Positions 1 through 10,056 of a DNA stretch of 64,000 nucleotides are shown here, piece after piece. The DNA comes from Asparagopsis taxiformis (lineage: Eukaryota; Rhodophyta; Florideophyceae; Bonnemaisoniales; Bonnemaisoniaceae): contig JALQPE010000932.1 in the NCBI GenBank assembly GCA_030407315.1, positions 55,019-119,018 on the forward strand. Direction: 5' to 3'. Below the pieces are notes generated by a model. It did no database searches and was not told the DNA's origin. It saw only the letters and a list, made by a program, of their open reading frames with translations. The first letter of the stretch is position 1. Every line of letters begins with the position of its first letter. Position numbers and translations under genes: made by a program.

Positions 1-2349
1 GAAGATGCCAATCCTCCACCAAGTGCTGACACCAAGTCAGATGGCCTTCCTGCTATCGATACTGAAAAGGAGCTCCCGCGCCCGCCTCCACCCGAAGAAG
101 ATGACTTTAACGACGAGGACTTTGAGTCTAGCAAGGAGAAGAAATCTAAGAAAAGTAAGAAGAAAAAGAAGCGAGAGAAACTCAAAGTAGGACCACGCGC
201 CCTTGAATCAACAGGTCTCATTCCCAGTCTACATGTCTGCATTTGCGTTCCTGCATGGCTGACAGAAAGGTCGTTTGGAGCCGCTCTAGACCAATTTGAA
301 CCCGCCCTGAAGGAGGAGCTTCCCTGTTCTCAGCACATCGCACTGCGTTGGGAATCGAGGCGCTTGTATGAGATGGGTCTAGCCTTTGCAAAGTTTTGGG
401 CCTCGAAAGCTACCGTCACTACCCTTCAGCAGACTTATCCTCATGCGGTAGCTGCAGCTTCGACTGTGGCTGGAGCAGTAGCATTCGCATTTGCGATGCC
501 ACTTACAATCATGTCCTGCATGGATTACGTTGATAATCCATGGTCAATTTTGGTATCACGCTCCAATGGGGCTGGTGATGAACTCGCAGAAGTGCTTGTT
601 GAGCGGAGCTACGGGCAGAGACCTGTATCGTTGTTCGGATATTCCATCGGTAGTCGTGTCATTTTCCGTTGCCTAGAAGCGTTGCTGTCTAGGGGCGCAC
701 TAGGAATTGTAGACAACGTATTTTTGATGGGAGCGGCTGTGACAGCGGATCCAGAAAGATGGAAGAAAGTAAGGCCAGTTGTCGCTGGCCGAATCGTTAA
801 TGCCTATGGATCGTACGATTGGGCACTTGCTTTCTTCCATAGGGGATGTGGGAACGGTATATACGTCTCCGGACTGCGACGAGTTGAGGCAGAGGGCGTC
901 GAAAATCTGAATATGGGATATCTGGGCATTGAGGGTCATCGTGAATTGAAGGAATGTGTTCCGCGTGTCATGAAGGCCATGGGTGTTGGTGCAGGATATA
1001 TCGTAATGCCACCGGCAAAGTTGGTAAGAAGAAAACGAGGGTCAATTCTAAATCGCGGTCGTAGTACATCGCCGGTTTGTGAGGAACCTGCGAGATTGGA
1101 AGAAACCAAAGATGGAACGTCAGAACCTCGAGAAGAAAGCCCAGGCCGCAATGAAAATGGGAAGGACAGCCATCTTGCAAACATGAAGAGTGATCAGTTC
1201 TGGGAGTCCAATAGCATACCAGAGAATAATGGAGAAACCGCAATGTACGGGAATAGCTCGGCAATCTCACCAAGTACTGTTTCTTCCTCAACAGTGTCTA
1301 GTGTTTCCACAGACCTGAAACATGGGTTCAATGCGGGAGGCCCTTCAGGCTCTACTGAAATTGAAAAGAAGAAAAAGTCAAAGTCGTGGTTATCATGGAG
1401 CAAGTGGGCATCAACTGTAAGTAGCAGCTCAAGCAGCAAACACAAGTTGAAATCTCAAGACAGGACCGGACATGACTCTGAACCTTCAAATCGCCCAGTA
1501 GAAGACAACGATGTTTCATATTTGAGGACACAACCGAACATTAATAGTAGTTTAGAACAAAATCATGCTGTGGTCGCGGTCACAGCAGAAGGGCATTCAA
1601 TTTGGTCTGACAGTGAAGATGAGAAGGAAGTAAGCACTGCGGGAAAGGATGAGAATGACGATGCAACGAACGGTACATTTGACTGGGAGCTACAAAGACG
1701 TATATGGGAAGAACAGGAACGTCAAATACAAGAACGTGGATACGCAGATGCTGATATCGAGGTGGGAAATAAGGTTGTGCTGCCTATCAGTATTGAAGTA
1801 GCTGGACGAAGATTGGAACGTTTCATTGATCAGGACGCTGAACTGCCTGTGGCACGGAAAGAACAAATATTCACAAACTGCGCTGAAGACCAGAAAGGAG
1901 TGGTGGTGCGGGTGTATGAGCACGAAGAACGAACAAAATCTGTACCATTAAACATGCTCAGACAAGAGGAAGTGTATCCGAAACTGCTGGGAGAAGTTGA
2001 CCTACGACTGAAGGAAGCGGCAGTGAAGGGAAAGCTTCGCGTCAGAATTGCGTTGTGGGCTACCGAAGGAGGTGATATTTGTGTGAAAGTAGATGAAATG
2101 TTTGCGGATGGGAGCATCGGCGATGTGCAGGAAGCACGGTATGACCGAGCTGGACTGTGCACGATGGCTGAACGGCGGCAAATGGAAATTGCTGAACAGA
2201 AGAGAATCCAAGCTTTAGTCGAAGAAGAATTGAGGAATCGGGCACAAAAGGAGGTGCTTGCATTGCCACCAGCAGAATCGAAGGAAGAGGAAGGAGACGA
2301 CAAGGTGCCAATTATTGATAGCGAGGAGATCGACAACGTTAGAAGTTAA
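1..2349 (+). CDS. TMCO4/DUF726-family alpha/beta hydrolase, 5' partial
   Basis: The reading frame is open from base 1 to the stop at 2349 (782 residues), so the true N-terminus lies outside the window. It begins with a disordered, Lys-rich acidic stretch. Around residues 130-175 there is an Ala-rich hydrophobic segment, then the hydrolase core with the nucleophile elbow GYSIGS at about residues 213-218. A likely catalytic Asp follows in SYDWALAFF and a likely His in IEGHRELKE. These are the hallmarks of the DUF726 (TMCO4) family, whose members are membrane-associated lipase-like proteins of poorly known substrate. The C-terminal ~430 residues are Ser/Glu/Lys-rich and mostly disordered, longer than in animal TMCO4. 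The family call is fairly secure; substrate and location are unknown. Confidence 0.8.
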   Translation, partial: EDANPPPSADTKSDGLPAIDTEKELPRPPPPEEDDFNDEDFESSKEKKSKKSKKKKKREKLKVGPRALESTGLIPSLHVCICVPAWLTERSFGAALDQFEPALKEELPCSQHIALRWESRRLYEMGLAFAKFWASKATVTTLQQTYPHAVAAASTVAGAVAFAFAMPLTIMSCMDYVDNPWSILVSRSNGAGDELAEVLVERSYGQRPVSLFGYSIGSRVIFRCLEALLSRGALGIVDNVFLMGAAVTADPERWKKVRPVVAGRIVNAYGSYDWALAFFHRGCGNGIYVSGLRRVEAEGVENLNMGYLGIEGHRELKECVPRVMKAMGVGAGYIVMPPAKLVRRKRGSILNRGRSTSPVCEEPARLEETKDGTSEPREESPGRNENGKDSHLANMKSDQFWESNSIPENNGETAMYGNSSAISPSTVSSSTVSSVSTDLKHGFNAGGPSGSTEIEKKKKSKSWLSWSKWASTVSSSSSSKHKLKSQDRTGHDSEPSNRPVEDNDVSYLRTQPNINSSLEQNHAVVAVTAEGHSIWSDSEDEKEVSTAGKDENDDATNGTFDWELQRRIWEEQERQIQERGYADADIEVGNKVVLPISIEVAGRRLERFIDQDAELPVARKEQIFTNCAEDQKGVVVRVYEHEERTKSVPLNMLRQEEVYPKLLGEVDLRLKEAAVKGKLRVRIALWATEGGDICVKVDEMFADGSIGDVQEARYDRAGLCTMAERRQMEIAEQKRIQALVEEELRNRAQKEVLALPPAESKEEEGDDKVPIIDSEEIDNVRS

Positions 2350-2589
2350 CTGAGTAACTAACTTGTGTAAACTGTACTCAAATTGGTTGTAAATTGTAAG
2401 GAGCCGCGCCTTGCTGTCGGAGCCGTATTTGTGGAAGGGTATTGACTCGATTTACAGCACAAAATTTGGTACCGCTTTACTCACACTATCTATGCCGGTT
2501 CCATCATTGGCGCCCTTGTTCAGCCGGGTGCAGATGCTTAGCTGACAACAACTTTCCTCTTTGCCTTCCTGCTCCTACCCTTGAGCGAG

Positions 2590-4938
2590 ATGGGCATCAT
2601 GTCATTCTATCCGCATCGGTCAACCGCTATGCTTCTATGCATTCTGCCATTCCTCATTCTCATTTCTCCGGCGCACTCAACATTGGAACGCCTTCGAAAG
2701 TACCAACGCCACTGCTTCGAAACTGCAATTCCCTGCGTCATGTTTATGAACGAAGCAGAAACATTCGGTTGTTCGCAATGCAGCGAAGATACCATCCAAG
2801 AGCGCATTATTGAATTCTCCACCCAAGTCGATCTTGAGCGTTTCATTCGTCTCGAAGAGGCCGAGCGGAGAATAATTATGATTCCCGAATTTCTCCTGTT
2901 CCGCTCCAGAGTAATGTCCGCCATGGCTTCCGATCCGCGAAATATCGCAGCCGTCATCGTGTATGAAGGCGAGAGTCCCGCATCCATCACTCCAATCCCT
3001 TTCCCACCCTTCAACTCACCCGAATGGTCCGTCGACTATAGGGAGCCAAACATGGGATACAACTACCCCCCACCCGAGAATACAACTGACCAAAATGCTC
3101 TGACTAACGAACGAAATGGTGTCGGAACAAGCCGCAAATTTTTCCAGTATCGTTTCAATATCTTTCGCGTCAACCAGACTACCGCAGACGACATCCGCAA
3201 TCGCACAATGCGATTCGTTCAGCAAGACCAAACCCCAGGTCCAACTTCGCCCCGCTACAAAGTGCAATCAAATGGCCGGATGTTCGCTTGTCCAAACGAG
3301 ACCTCCCCAACTCCCGACTCTGTTGATGACAACAACGAACCATCTCAGACACCCCAGACAAATTTCACAGTCACTTCTGACGCATGCCTCAGCGAAAAGA
3401 CGTGCCTTCCTATTGGTGGTCATTCCGTTTGGTCTGCGCTTGAACGTATAAACAACACTGTTCCTGCTGCCAATCGCACTTTTCTCGCAGTCAATACTCC
3501 TATGGATTCGTTGGCTTTTTTCAATGACCTAGCGTTGGGTACCGCCGCTGAAATTTCATCATTGGCTGCCATGCTCGCAGTAGCGCAAGCTGTTGCGAAC
3601 TACCGAAGAGGCCCAGGTGCTGAAAAAGAAATGGTTCGTCAGCCAGTTTATTTCGCATGGAGTGCGCAATCATGGGGTTATGCTGGATCTTCGCGATTTA
3701 TGGAAGACGTTCATAACTTTGCCTGTCGACAGGAACAGTCATTGATGAGGTTTCAGCAAGGATGTGAAGATCCATTCATGCCCAGCTTGAAATTCCTCGA
3801 CTTCAAGGATTCAAATATGATGTTCTTGAACATTGGACCTCTTGCATACCCGAACGAGGACGATGATAAGGAACAATTTTCCTTTTATACACAACGTAGA
3901 CAGAGTACTCTCGAGGAAGATGAGTCAGAAAGTGAAATTGAAGCTGCATTAAGACGTGCTTTTGACAAGGAAAACAGAGTGAATATCGGAAGTAGCGCTG
4001 TCGATCTCACCCCGCTTGACGCATCGCAGACATTTCGACAATATCGACCAGAATCTGAAACGCTCTCAGTTACCAACTACGACAACAATTTCACCAACAC
4101 CTTTTATCATTCTCAGTACGACGATCTGCGTCTGATTAACCGTGAACCTATCTACTTAGCTGCGCAAGCCATCGCGCTCACTGTCGTTGACTTAGCCTTT
4201 GGCGACACAGAAGCAACTGTGGAAGTCAATACAACTGTTATAGACGAAGTTCTGATGTGCATGACGTCCAATTGGACAGGATGTACGTTGGCTCTTGAGT
4301 ACTTGGGAGAGGAAACATACACGCGCAACAAAGGAAATATTATCTCAGGAAATTCGGTGGGCTCCTTTTATCCGTTTCCGCGATTCAATGACACTAATCC
4401 TAGCGCCTTTGCCAAGCTTGACCTGGTTCGCTCATTCCTGGCATATCAAAACAGATACATGGATGAGAGAGATTGCAATACTGCTTCAGATTGCAATGAA
4501 TTCTTTGAAACGATCAATGGGCTGATCACCCCGACAAGTTCTTCAGACATACGGGCAACCTCCTGTTCCAGAGGACAGTGCGTTGCCTCTGATACTTTTA
4601 CTCATAATGCCTTCGGTACTGGGTTGAATGCTAATAACAAAGCACAATCATCGTTCGAGCTGATCAACCAGACTGAGCCATTACCCGACCCAGGCAATTC
4701 ATCTTCTAGCAGACCGGCACAAGCAGCATGGACAGAAAGTGTGTGGGACGTTGAGTTGGGTCTATGTGGTTTCACTGAGGACACATCTCTGTTCGGCGGA
4801 CTGATATTAGGAGCAGGTATACTGATTTTCGTGCTGAGCATTGTACTGACTTACGTGTTGGAAAGAATTTTGTATCCAAAGAAGAAATCAACTACTCCAG
4901 ATGCTGATCCTCAGGCACCCTCGCAGCCACCTGTATAG
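2590..4938 (+). CDS. NCSTN: Nicastrin-like gamma-secretase subunit
   Basis: This is a 782-residue type I membrane glycoprotein. An N-terminal signal peptide (hydrophobic core MLLCILPFLILISPAHS) is followed by a large lumenal domain with many N-glycosylation sequons, and one C-terminal membrane segment near residues 737-760. Nicastrin landmarks are KTCLPIGGHSVWSAL, NTPMDSLAFFND and the element WGYAGSSR. The last corresponds to the DYIGS region of animal nicastrin, which sits in the inactive peptidase-like domain. Nicastrin recruits and gates substrates of the presenilin/gamma-secretase complex. ATGs at 2590, 2599 and 2629 are all possible starts that keep the signal peptide; the first is reported. 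It converges on RPAP1 with 117 bp between stop codons. Confidence 0.85.
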   Translation: MGIMSFYPHRSTAMLLCILPFLILISPAHSTLERLRKYQRHCFETAIPCVMFMNEAETFGCSQCSEDTIQERIIEFSTQVDLERFIRLEEAERRIIMIPEFLLFRSRVMSAMASDPRNIAAVIVYEGESPASITPIPFPPFNSPEWSVDYREPNMGYNYPPPENTTDQNALTNERNGVGTSRKFFQYRFNIFRVNQTTADDIRNRTMRFVQQDQTPGPTSPRYKVQSNGRMFACPNETSPTPDSVDDNNEPSQTPQTNFTVTSDACLSEKTCLPIGGHSVWSALERINNTVPAANRTFLAVNTPMDSLAFFNDLALGTAAEISSLAAMLAVAQAVANYRRGPGAEKEMVRQPVYFAWSAQSWGYAGSSRFMEDVHNFACRQEQSLMRFQQGCEDPFMPSLKFLDFKDSNMMFLNIGPLAYPNEDDDKEQFSFYTQRRQSTLEEDESESEIEAALRRAFDKENRVNIGSSAVDLTPLDASQTFRQYRPESETLSVTNYDNNFTNTFYHSQYDDLRLINREPIYLAAQAIALTVVDLAFGDTEATVEVNTTVIDEVLMCMTSNWTGCTLALEYLGEETYTRNKGNIISGNSVGSFYPFPRFNDTNPSAFAKLDLVRSFLAYQNRYMDERDCNTASDCNEFFETINGLITPTSSSDIRATSCSRGQCVASDTFTHNAFGTGLNANNKAQSSFELINQTEPLPDPGNSSSSRPAQAAWTESVWDVELGLCGFTEDTSLFGGLILGAGILIFVLSIVLTYVLERILYPKKKSTTPDADPQAPSQPPV

Positions 4939-5055
4939 CCACTTCAATTTTAACCATGGCGTCATCCTCGATTCTAGATACGTACTCGTTTTGTACGAGT
5001 CTCGGCCAACTGCCAAGAGTGCAACTATTTAAACCTACCAACATGTGTTCGCTTC

Positions 5056-8000
5056 TCACTGCTTCCCAATGGTGCGCGATGCAATTATATTTGCAAGCAA
5101 CGACGGACATCTCTCGCCTTCCAAAATACCTTCAAGTCTCGCGCTTGTGTAGGCGCTCTGTATTTCGACAGGGTCTTCTCTTATCGGCGCCTTGGATGAA
5201 AACATGCAAGCATTCTGATACAACATTCCACCTCCACATTCCCGTATAGTTTTGTTCCAAAGTGCTATTCGTAGACTAGTGTCCGCTGTCTGTTCAAACA
5301 TTATCGAAAGAACAATGGAAGCGATGTAATCAACGTTTTCCAGCGCATTTACCGCCTTAGGCTGCCGAATTGGTCCTCTGGAGACCAAATGTTCAGCAAG
5401 AGACAACAGTGAATCGCACAATCTAGGATTGCCCGCCGTTGAAGTTGCGGACACAACAGTGTCTGCTTGGTTTTGAATCAATTGGTGTCCACCAGCCGCA
5501 ACGACAGAACCGACTGAAAATGTAAATCGCACCAACTCTTCCTGTGATCGAACATGTACAGAAGAAAGCGCACAAAGCAAGATGTACAGTAGTTGCACAT
5601 TATCTATTAGATTGTGGTCGAACAACATCTTGACCACGTAGAGGAAAGAGTCGAGTACAGTTTCTTGAATCCATAATTCTAGTAAACCTTCAATTGTTAC
5701 CAGAACCACATCTGTATCTCCGCTTCCTGCAATTCCTTTCTGCTCGGTGGTCAGGTCCCCGTTTGAGATGGACGACAGCTTAGTCAAGGAGAGAGGTAGT
5801 AAATCTCGAGAACATTTCTGAGCTAGTTCTGTAGGAATGGAAGGGTCCATCACTTGCAGAACTTGTGCACGGAGAATGGATCGTGCCAAAAGATCAATGA
5901 CGACCTGGGGCTCTGACAAAAGCGGTAGAAGAGCAATGGCAAACTCAATAGTTCGTTTTGAATGATCTACTCGCGAAAGCGCCCCAATCCATTCTGCGCA
6001 TGCATTTGCTATCGGCCGCCATGGTAATCTACCGTGAAAACGATGACAGTACTGGTGCTCGATTGAAGCACCCTGGTACAAGGCATCTACTTCGGCTCGT
6101 GCATACGACGGGTCTAGCTTCACCTTGGATAGTATTCTCGCACACGCATGACTGACAGATGCTACCGTTTGTGCGTATGCAAGTTCGGAATCATCCCCAA
6201 TTCGGGCTGAAGCAAGCTTTCTCGAGGTCATTGTGCTCTCATTCAAAATTCTGGCTGCCACTGCCTTATCCAGCGGAATCGGTGCAATAGCAAGTATAGT
6301 GCCAACAAAATGACCTGCCGCTGCCTTCCTTCTAGATATGTCACCTTCTCGGTTAGAAGAAAACAGAGTGGCAGCTGATAAAGCTATTGGGACAAGCCCA
6401 GAAAGTTGATCTTTCACAAACTCCTCTGTAAACACGGTACTGTTTGCCTCTGTTTCTTCCGATTTATTCGTCGCCTTTGTGTACAATGCGTGTACATAGG
6501 CCTCCAGTGCAAGGTAGGCTTCTGCGGAAGACTGTTCGTCGCTCTGAGCCAATATACAGACAGACGAAATCACAGAGGCAAACGTCGTGATACCGCATTC
6601 AAAAGAGAGAGCCGATCGAAATAGACGCACAGCTCCGTTAGCAGCCTGCAGCTGACTCTTGCCAAGAGAGTTGGGGGAATCCCTAAAGAGCCAACTGAGG
6701 TGAATACATATGTTTGAAAGAAAATCATCCGACAGCATATGTTTCTTCAGAGTCGATAACATCTGCGGCCCTTTCCATCCGAGGTGGACGACGATTTGGG
6801 AAAGGATATCACACGAAAGCAGGGCGGTTGGCGGGTTGAGCATGGTTGGACCAAGAGCTAAAGCCTGAAGAATTGAAATCACACCTTCATTGGAAAACAG
6901 TTCCTCACATGCTTTAGAAGATCTAGATACAATTTCTCTGACAACATTCAGACTGCGTAACGCTAGATGCAATCCATCATCACAACTAGCAGCGGCCTTT
7001 GCCATTCGCACAATAGTCTTTACACAGTCTGACTTGGCCAACACTTCAAGCAGCTGAACAACAGACTCTTGCACGGCCTGTGAGTAAAATCTTGATGTAA
7101 AGTACAGACCTTGTTCCAATTCGTCCTCGGCAAGGGTGCAGTGCGGTTTCACTAGCACTTCAACACAATGTAGGTAAGCGTCTTGATTCGTCAAGGATGT
7201 GTCGAATGCCGATTCAGAAGGAAACGGGGCGAATACCAATGCCAGCGCGCCAGAGTCAATGAGTGGCGATAGCACAGCTTCACGGTTCTGAGCAATAACG
7301 GCAGCGAGGATTCGCAAGGATAGAACTCGTTGTGAAAGCACTGTCGAGCGAGTGAGAAGAAGTATATCTGGAAGTGTGTAGCCAGCATTAGCTGGTTCGG
7401 TGCCATGATGGTGCAAGGCATGATAAGTGGGTAATGTCGCAATCTGCTCAGGAGAAAGATGATTTCCCGAAAGATCATATCTAGGTCGAGCTGCTTCTCC
7501 TAGATTATCAATCGCAGATTGCAAAAGAGAGTTCAAATGATCTTCAGTAGGAATCTCTTCTGTTGCATCTTGCATCCATTGGCGCTTTTCCTGTTCAATC
7601 GCAGGAGTATCCGATGACTCTTTTGTTGGTACCAGAAGTTCTTCTCGTGCGAGGTGTTCTGCAGCAGGGTCACCTGAAGATCGATTTTTCTCTGCTACAG
7701 GAGGAGCCGGACTTGGTGAACCGCTATTTGTTTCACTCGCGGTTAAATCTTTGCGTGACTCATCAGCGGCTATATGAGATAATGGAAGGTGCGTATCGTT
7801 CGTGGGTAGCGGGTCAGAGTCGACAGAAGTGGCCGTTTCAAACACGGCAGTGTGTTCCGAGCCAGCATCATAAAACGCCTTGACTCGACCACGCTCCCTG
7901 AAGAAATTAATAGTGTCCTCATCCATGGTAGCGTAAATCTCATCAAGCGCCTCGCGAATTTGTTGCGGTGACATGTCCTCAATCCTCGGCACGCCATCCA

Positions 8001-8388
8001 TACCTATGGTATCATCTTTTACAGGTTCTGGTGCGGAATGGGCTGGTTTAGCGGTTTTCTCTGCTGCACGCCTTCGAAACACCGACTTTTCTGTAGAGTC
8101 TACGAGATGCACAGCTGGGAAGGCACAACCGGGGGCAGTGTTTTTGCGGTTTCGGCTGCGGCGACGCACGGTTCGCTCCTTGATGGGTGCAAGGAGATTT
8201 GATGTCGGCGTTGGGGCGTTTCTAGACAAAGAAAGCATGGCTAGGTCCGCTTCATCTGCGGCATCGCCGTCCGAGGGCGGTAGCACATTCTCAGATCGGA
8301 AAAATGAGAGCTGGTCTCGCGTTAGGTCTTCATCTGTCTGCAAATGCGGGATGCGTTTAGAGCGAGCTGATGTCGAGTACGAGGTCAT
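5056..8388 (-). CDS. RPAP1: RNA polymerase II-associated protein 1 (RPAP1/MINIYO family)
   Basis: This 1110-residue helical-repeat protein helps assemble or import RNA polymerase II and supports Mediator-dependent transcription. The RPAP1 N-terminal motif lies near residues 139-168 (MSPQQIREALDEIYATMDED then NFFRERGR). The RPAP1 C-type core lies near 301-350, with RYDLSGNHL and LPTYHALHHHGTEPANAGY, which closely match animal RPAP1. The rest is alpha-helical ARM/HEAT-like sequence. It is somewhat shorter than human RPAP1 (about 1390 residues). The frame stays open upstream to 8544, but only from a TTG codon, and the extra residues look like translated 5' leader, so the ATG at 8388 is chosen. 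Confidence 0.9.
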   Translation of the reverse strand: MTSYSTSARSKRIPHLQTDEDLTRDQLSFFRSENVLPPSDGDAADEADLAMLSLSRNAPTPTSNLLAPIKERTVRRRSRNRKNTAPGCAFPAVHLVDSTEKSVFRRRAAEKTAKPAHSAPEPVKDDTIGMDGVPRIEDMSPQQIREALDEIYATMDEDTINFFRERGRVKAFYDAGSEHTAVFETATSVDSDPLPTNDTHLPLSHIAADESRKDLTASETNSGSPSPAPPVAEKNRSSGDPAAEHLAREELLVPTKESSDTPAIEQEKRQWMQDATEEIPTEDHLNSLLQSAIDNLGEAARPRYDLSGNHLSPEQIATLPTYHALHHHGTEPANAGYTLPDILLLTRSTVLSQRVLSLRILAAVIAQNREAVLSPLIDSGALALVFAPFPSESAFDTSLTNQDAYLHCVEVLVKPHCTLAEDELEQGLYFTSRFYSQAVQESVVQLLEVLAKSDCVKTIVRMAKAAASCDDGLHLALRSLNVVREIVSRSSKACEELFSNEGVISILQALALGPTMLNPPTALLSCDILSQIVVHLGWKGPQMLSTLKKHMLSDDFLSNICIHLSWLFRDSPNSLGKSQLQAANGAVRLFRSALSFECGITTFASVISSVCILAQSDEQSSAEAYLALEAYVHALYTKATNKSEETEANSTVFTEEFVKDQLSGLVPIALSAATLFSSNREGDISRRKAAAGHFVGTILAIAPIPLDKAVAARILNESTMTSRKLASARIGDDSELAYAQTVASVSHACARILSKVKLDPSYARAEVDALYQGASIEHQYCHRFHGRLPWRPIANACAEWIGALSRVDHSKRTIEFAIALLPLLSEPQVVIDLLARSILRAQVLQVMDPSIPTELAQKCSRDLLPLSLTKLSSISNGDLTTEQKGIAGSGDTDVVLVTIEGLLELWIQETVLDSFLYVVKMLFDHNLIDNVQLLYILLCALSSVHVRSQEELVRFTFSVGSVVAAGGHQLIQNQADTVVSATSTAGNPRLCDSLLSLAEHLVSRGPIRQPKAVNALENVDYIASIVLSIMFEQTADTSLRIALWNKTIRECGGGMLYQNACMFSSKAPIREDPVEIQSAYTSARLEGILEGERCPSLLANIIASRTIGKQ

Positions 8389-9015
8389 TGTAGAATGTCG
8401 CGAAGCGACGAGGGCTAGGTGCGAAGGGAGTACGAGCGGGATCAAAAGGATGACAGCGCGTGTGTTCCACGTCAGATGACGTGTACCGCTGTACAAAATA
8501 AGGGATTTATTTAGATCAGAAATTGAATCGGATGTCGAATCCAAATGACTGTTCGAAAAATATAATTACTACCGGCTAAAAGAAATGGAAGGAAGAGATT
8601 GAAAATATCTTCGCCATGGCACACGACGTGCAATCAACCAATGATAAGTGAGAAAATTGCCAACCGACGCGGCAGATCATACAAAAACAATTTTGGCCAC
8701 CTGCCGCTTAAGAGCAGAATCGTATCCATCCCTCCACATCTGGCCGGGCCAATACGATGGGGCAAATGAAAACGACAGACTGTCCACAGGCCTCATTGTA
8801 CACCTCCCAGACGGGCGCGTTGGACTTTTGCCGCTTGACACGCAGGATTTTCATCTATTCCGCGTTACAACCGCCCCTGCAAGCTCAGCATCCTCTTCGG
8901 ATAGCAGCTTTCTGCGCGAGAGCAACCCTTGCATCCTCCGCGTGCCGCTTAATATCTTCAATAAACCAAACGTGAGACAATTCCGCCTTGCTGCGGGACA
9001 ATTTCCCCGCACAAA
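8389..9015. other. Divergent intergenic region, RPAP1 / cyclin-like gene
   Basis: These 627 bp separate two divergent start codons and must hold both promoters. Short open frames are present but none has family features. I see no clear TATA box or RNA gene. Confidence 0.5.
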
Positions 9016-10056
9016 ATGGACGAGCAAGTCGTACCGAGCTTTGCGCCGTCCTCGGCGGGGTCCTTCGACCCGCAGCCGCAGATGCGTCGCAGCACCACCA
9101 TCAAGACTTCACTCAAGTCACTAGCTAAATCTGATGACGCTCCGCTCGCCGCCGTACCCAAGCTCCCCGCGTCCAAGTCTGTGCCCGAGTTTTCATCGCC
9201 GAGCGCAGAGTTCTCCGGAAAACCGCGCTGGCAGACGCCGCTGCGCGCCGGAACCTGGCCCGAACCGTGGCAGGGCGCCCGCGAGCTCGGTACCCCTGTG
9301 TGCGTGCGTTCCGGTGTGGCGACTGCCGTCGGGTCCGTTGTGCGTGCTTCTGTTGCCGATGTAGTCGTGTCGTACGTCGGTTCCGTTCTGCCCAGGCCGA
9401 CCGTCGAAAAGTGGCTCTGCTTGTTGTGCGAATATCTCGAGCTCAATGCCGATGAACAAGTGCTAGTCGTCTGTTTGTTGCGCAGGTATGTGCGACATGG
9501 TGGACGTTTCGTGGGCAAAGGTGATTGGGCACGCCCGCAGCGTTGGGAATGTGTCGTTGCTGTCGCGTGCTACTTTGCTGTTCTGCTCACCGAGGAATTT
9601 CCCGGCAGGACTTCAATGGATCTTCGTGAGCTACTGGGTCCCAACTTTAGGTTTGGATCAGAGCAAGTTACTTTCCTCAAGGTAGTGGATTGGCGCATTT
9701 CAGTGCATGCAGAGGAATTTAAAGAAGTCAAGGAGAATTGCCAGGCTATACTCAAAGGTGATGAAAGTGCTCGGGCGACTCTGCGTGATTGGTTCCAGGT
9801 AGATCGTGCAATAGCTGATCGCAAGCGACGTGCTGCTGAAGATGCTGCCGCCGCTGCTGCTGCCGCAAGTGCAGCTGCAGCAGCTCGCATAGTTGCCGCA
9901 CAATCTGTTACAATGGTCGGCAAGAAGCGTGCGTACACTGCAATCGCTCCTGCCGATGATTCTGTGGTACCAAGAGTTGTGTCGAGAATTGATGCTCCTC
10001 ATGCCATTCCCGCTGCGTTTGTTCCAACCGTTCCACATTGGGGCGTCCATTGGTAA
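9016..10056 (+). CDS. Cyclin-fold protein
   Basis: The 346-residue protein has a disordered N-terminus (about 1-105), then an all-helical region (about 110-240) that reads as a cyclin box. The pattern includes WLCLLCEYLELNADEQVLV, CVVAVACYFAVLLTEEFPG, MDLRELLG and the helix LKVVDWRISVHAEEF. The last is the typical 'Lx3-DWxxxV' end of the first cyclin fold in Pho80-like and related cyclins. The C-terminus has a long Ala-rich helix (about 271-295). It probably binds a cyclin-dependent kinase, but which class cannot be told from sequence alone. The start ATG lies in the favourable context acaaaATGGAC. Confidence 0.6.
   Translation: MDEQVVPSFAPSSAGSFDPQPQMRRSTTIKTSLKSLAKSDDAPLAAVPKLPASKSVPEFSSPSAEFSGKPRWQTPLRAGTWPEPWQGARELGTPVCVRSGVATAVGSVVRASVADVVVSYVGSVLPRPTVEKWLCLLCEYLELNADEQVLVVCLLRRYVRHGGRFVGKGDWARPQRWECVVAVACYFAVLLTEEFPGRTSMDLRELLGPNFRFGSEQVTFLKVVDWRISVHAEEFKEVKENCQAILKGDESARATLRDWFQVDRAIADRKRRAAEDAAAAAAAASAAAAARIVAAQSVTMVGKKRAYTAIAPADDSVVPRVVSRIDAPHAIPAAFVPTVPHWGVHW

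Noticed and set aside
2442..2813. Plus-strand frame overlapping the nicastrin start
   Set aside because: It shadows the nicastrin signal-peptide region in another frame and has no features.
8389..8544. A hydrophobic N-terminal extension of RPAP1 resembling a membrane anchor
   Set aside because: It would start at TTG and lacks any counterpart in RPAP1 proteins; the ATG at 8388 is far more likely.
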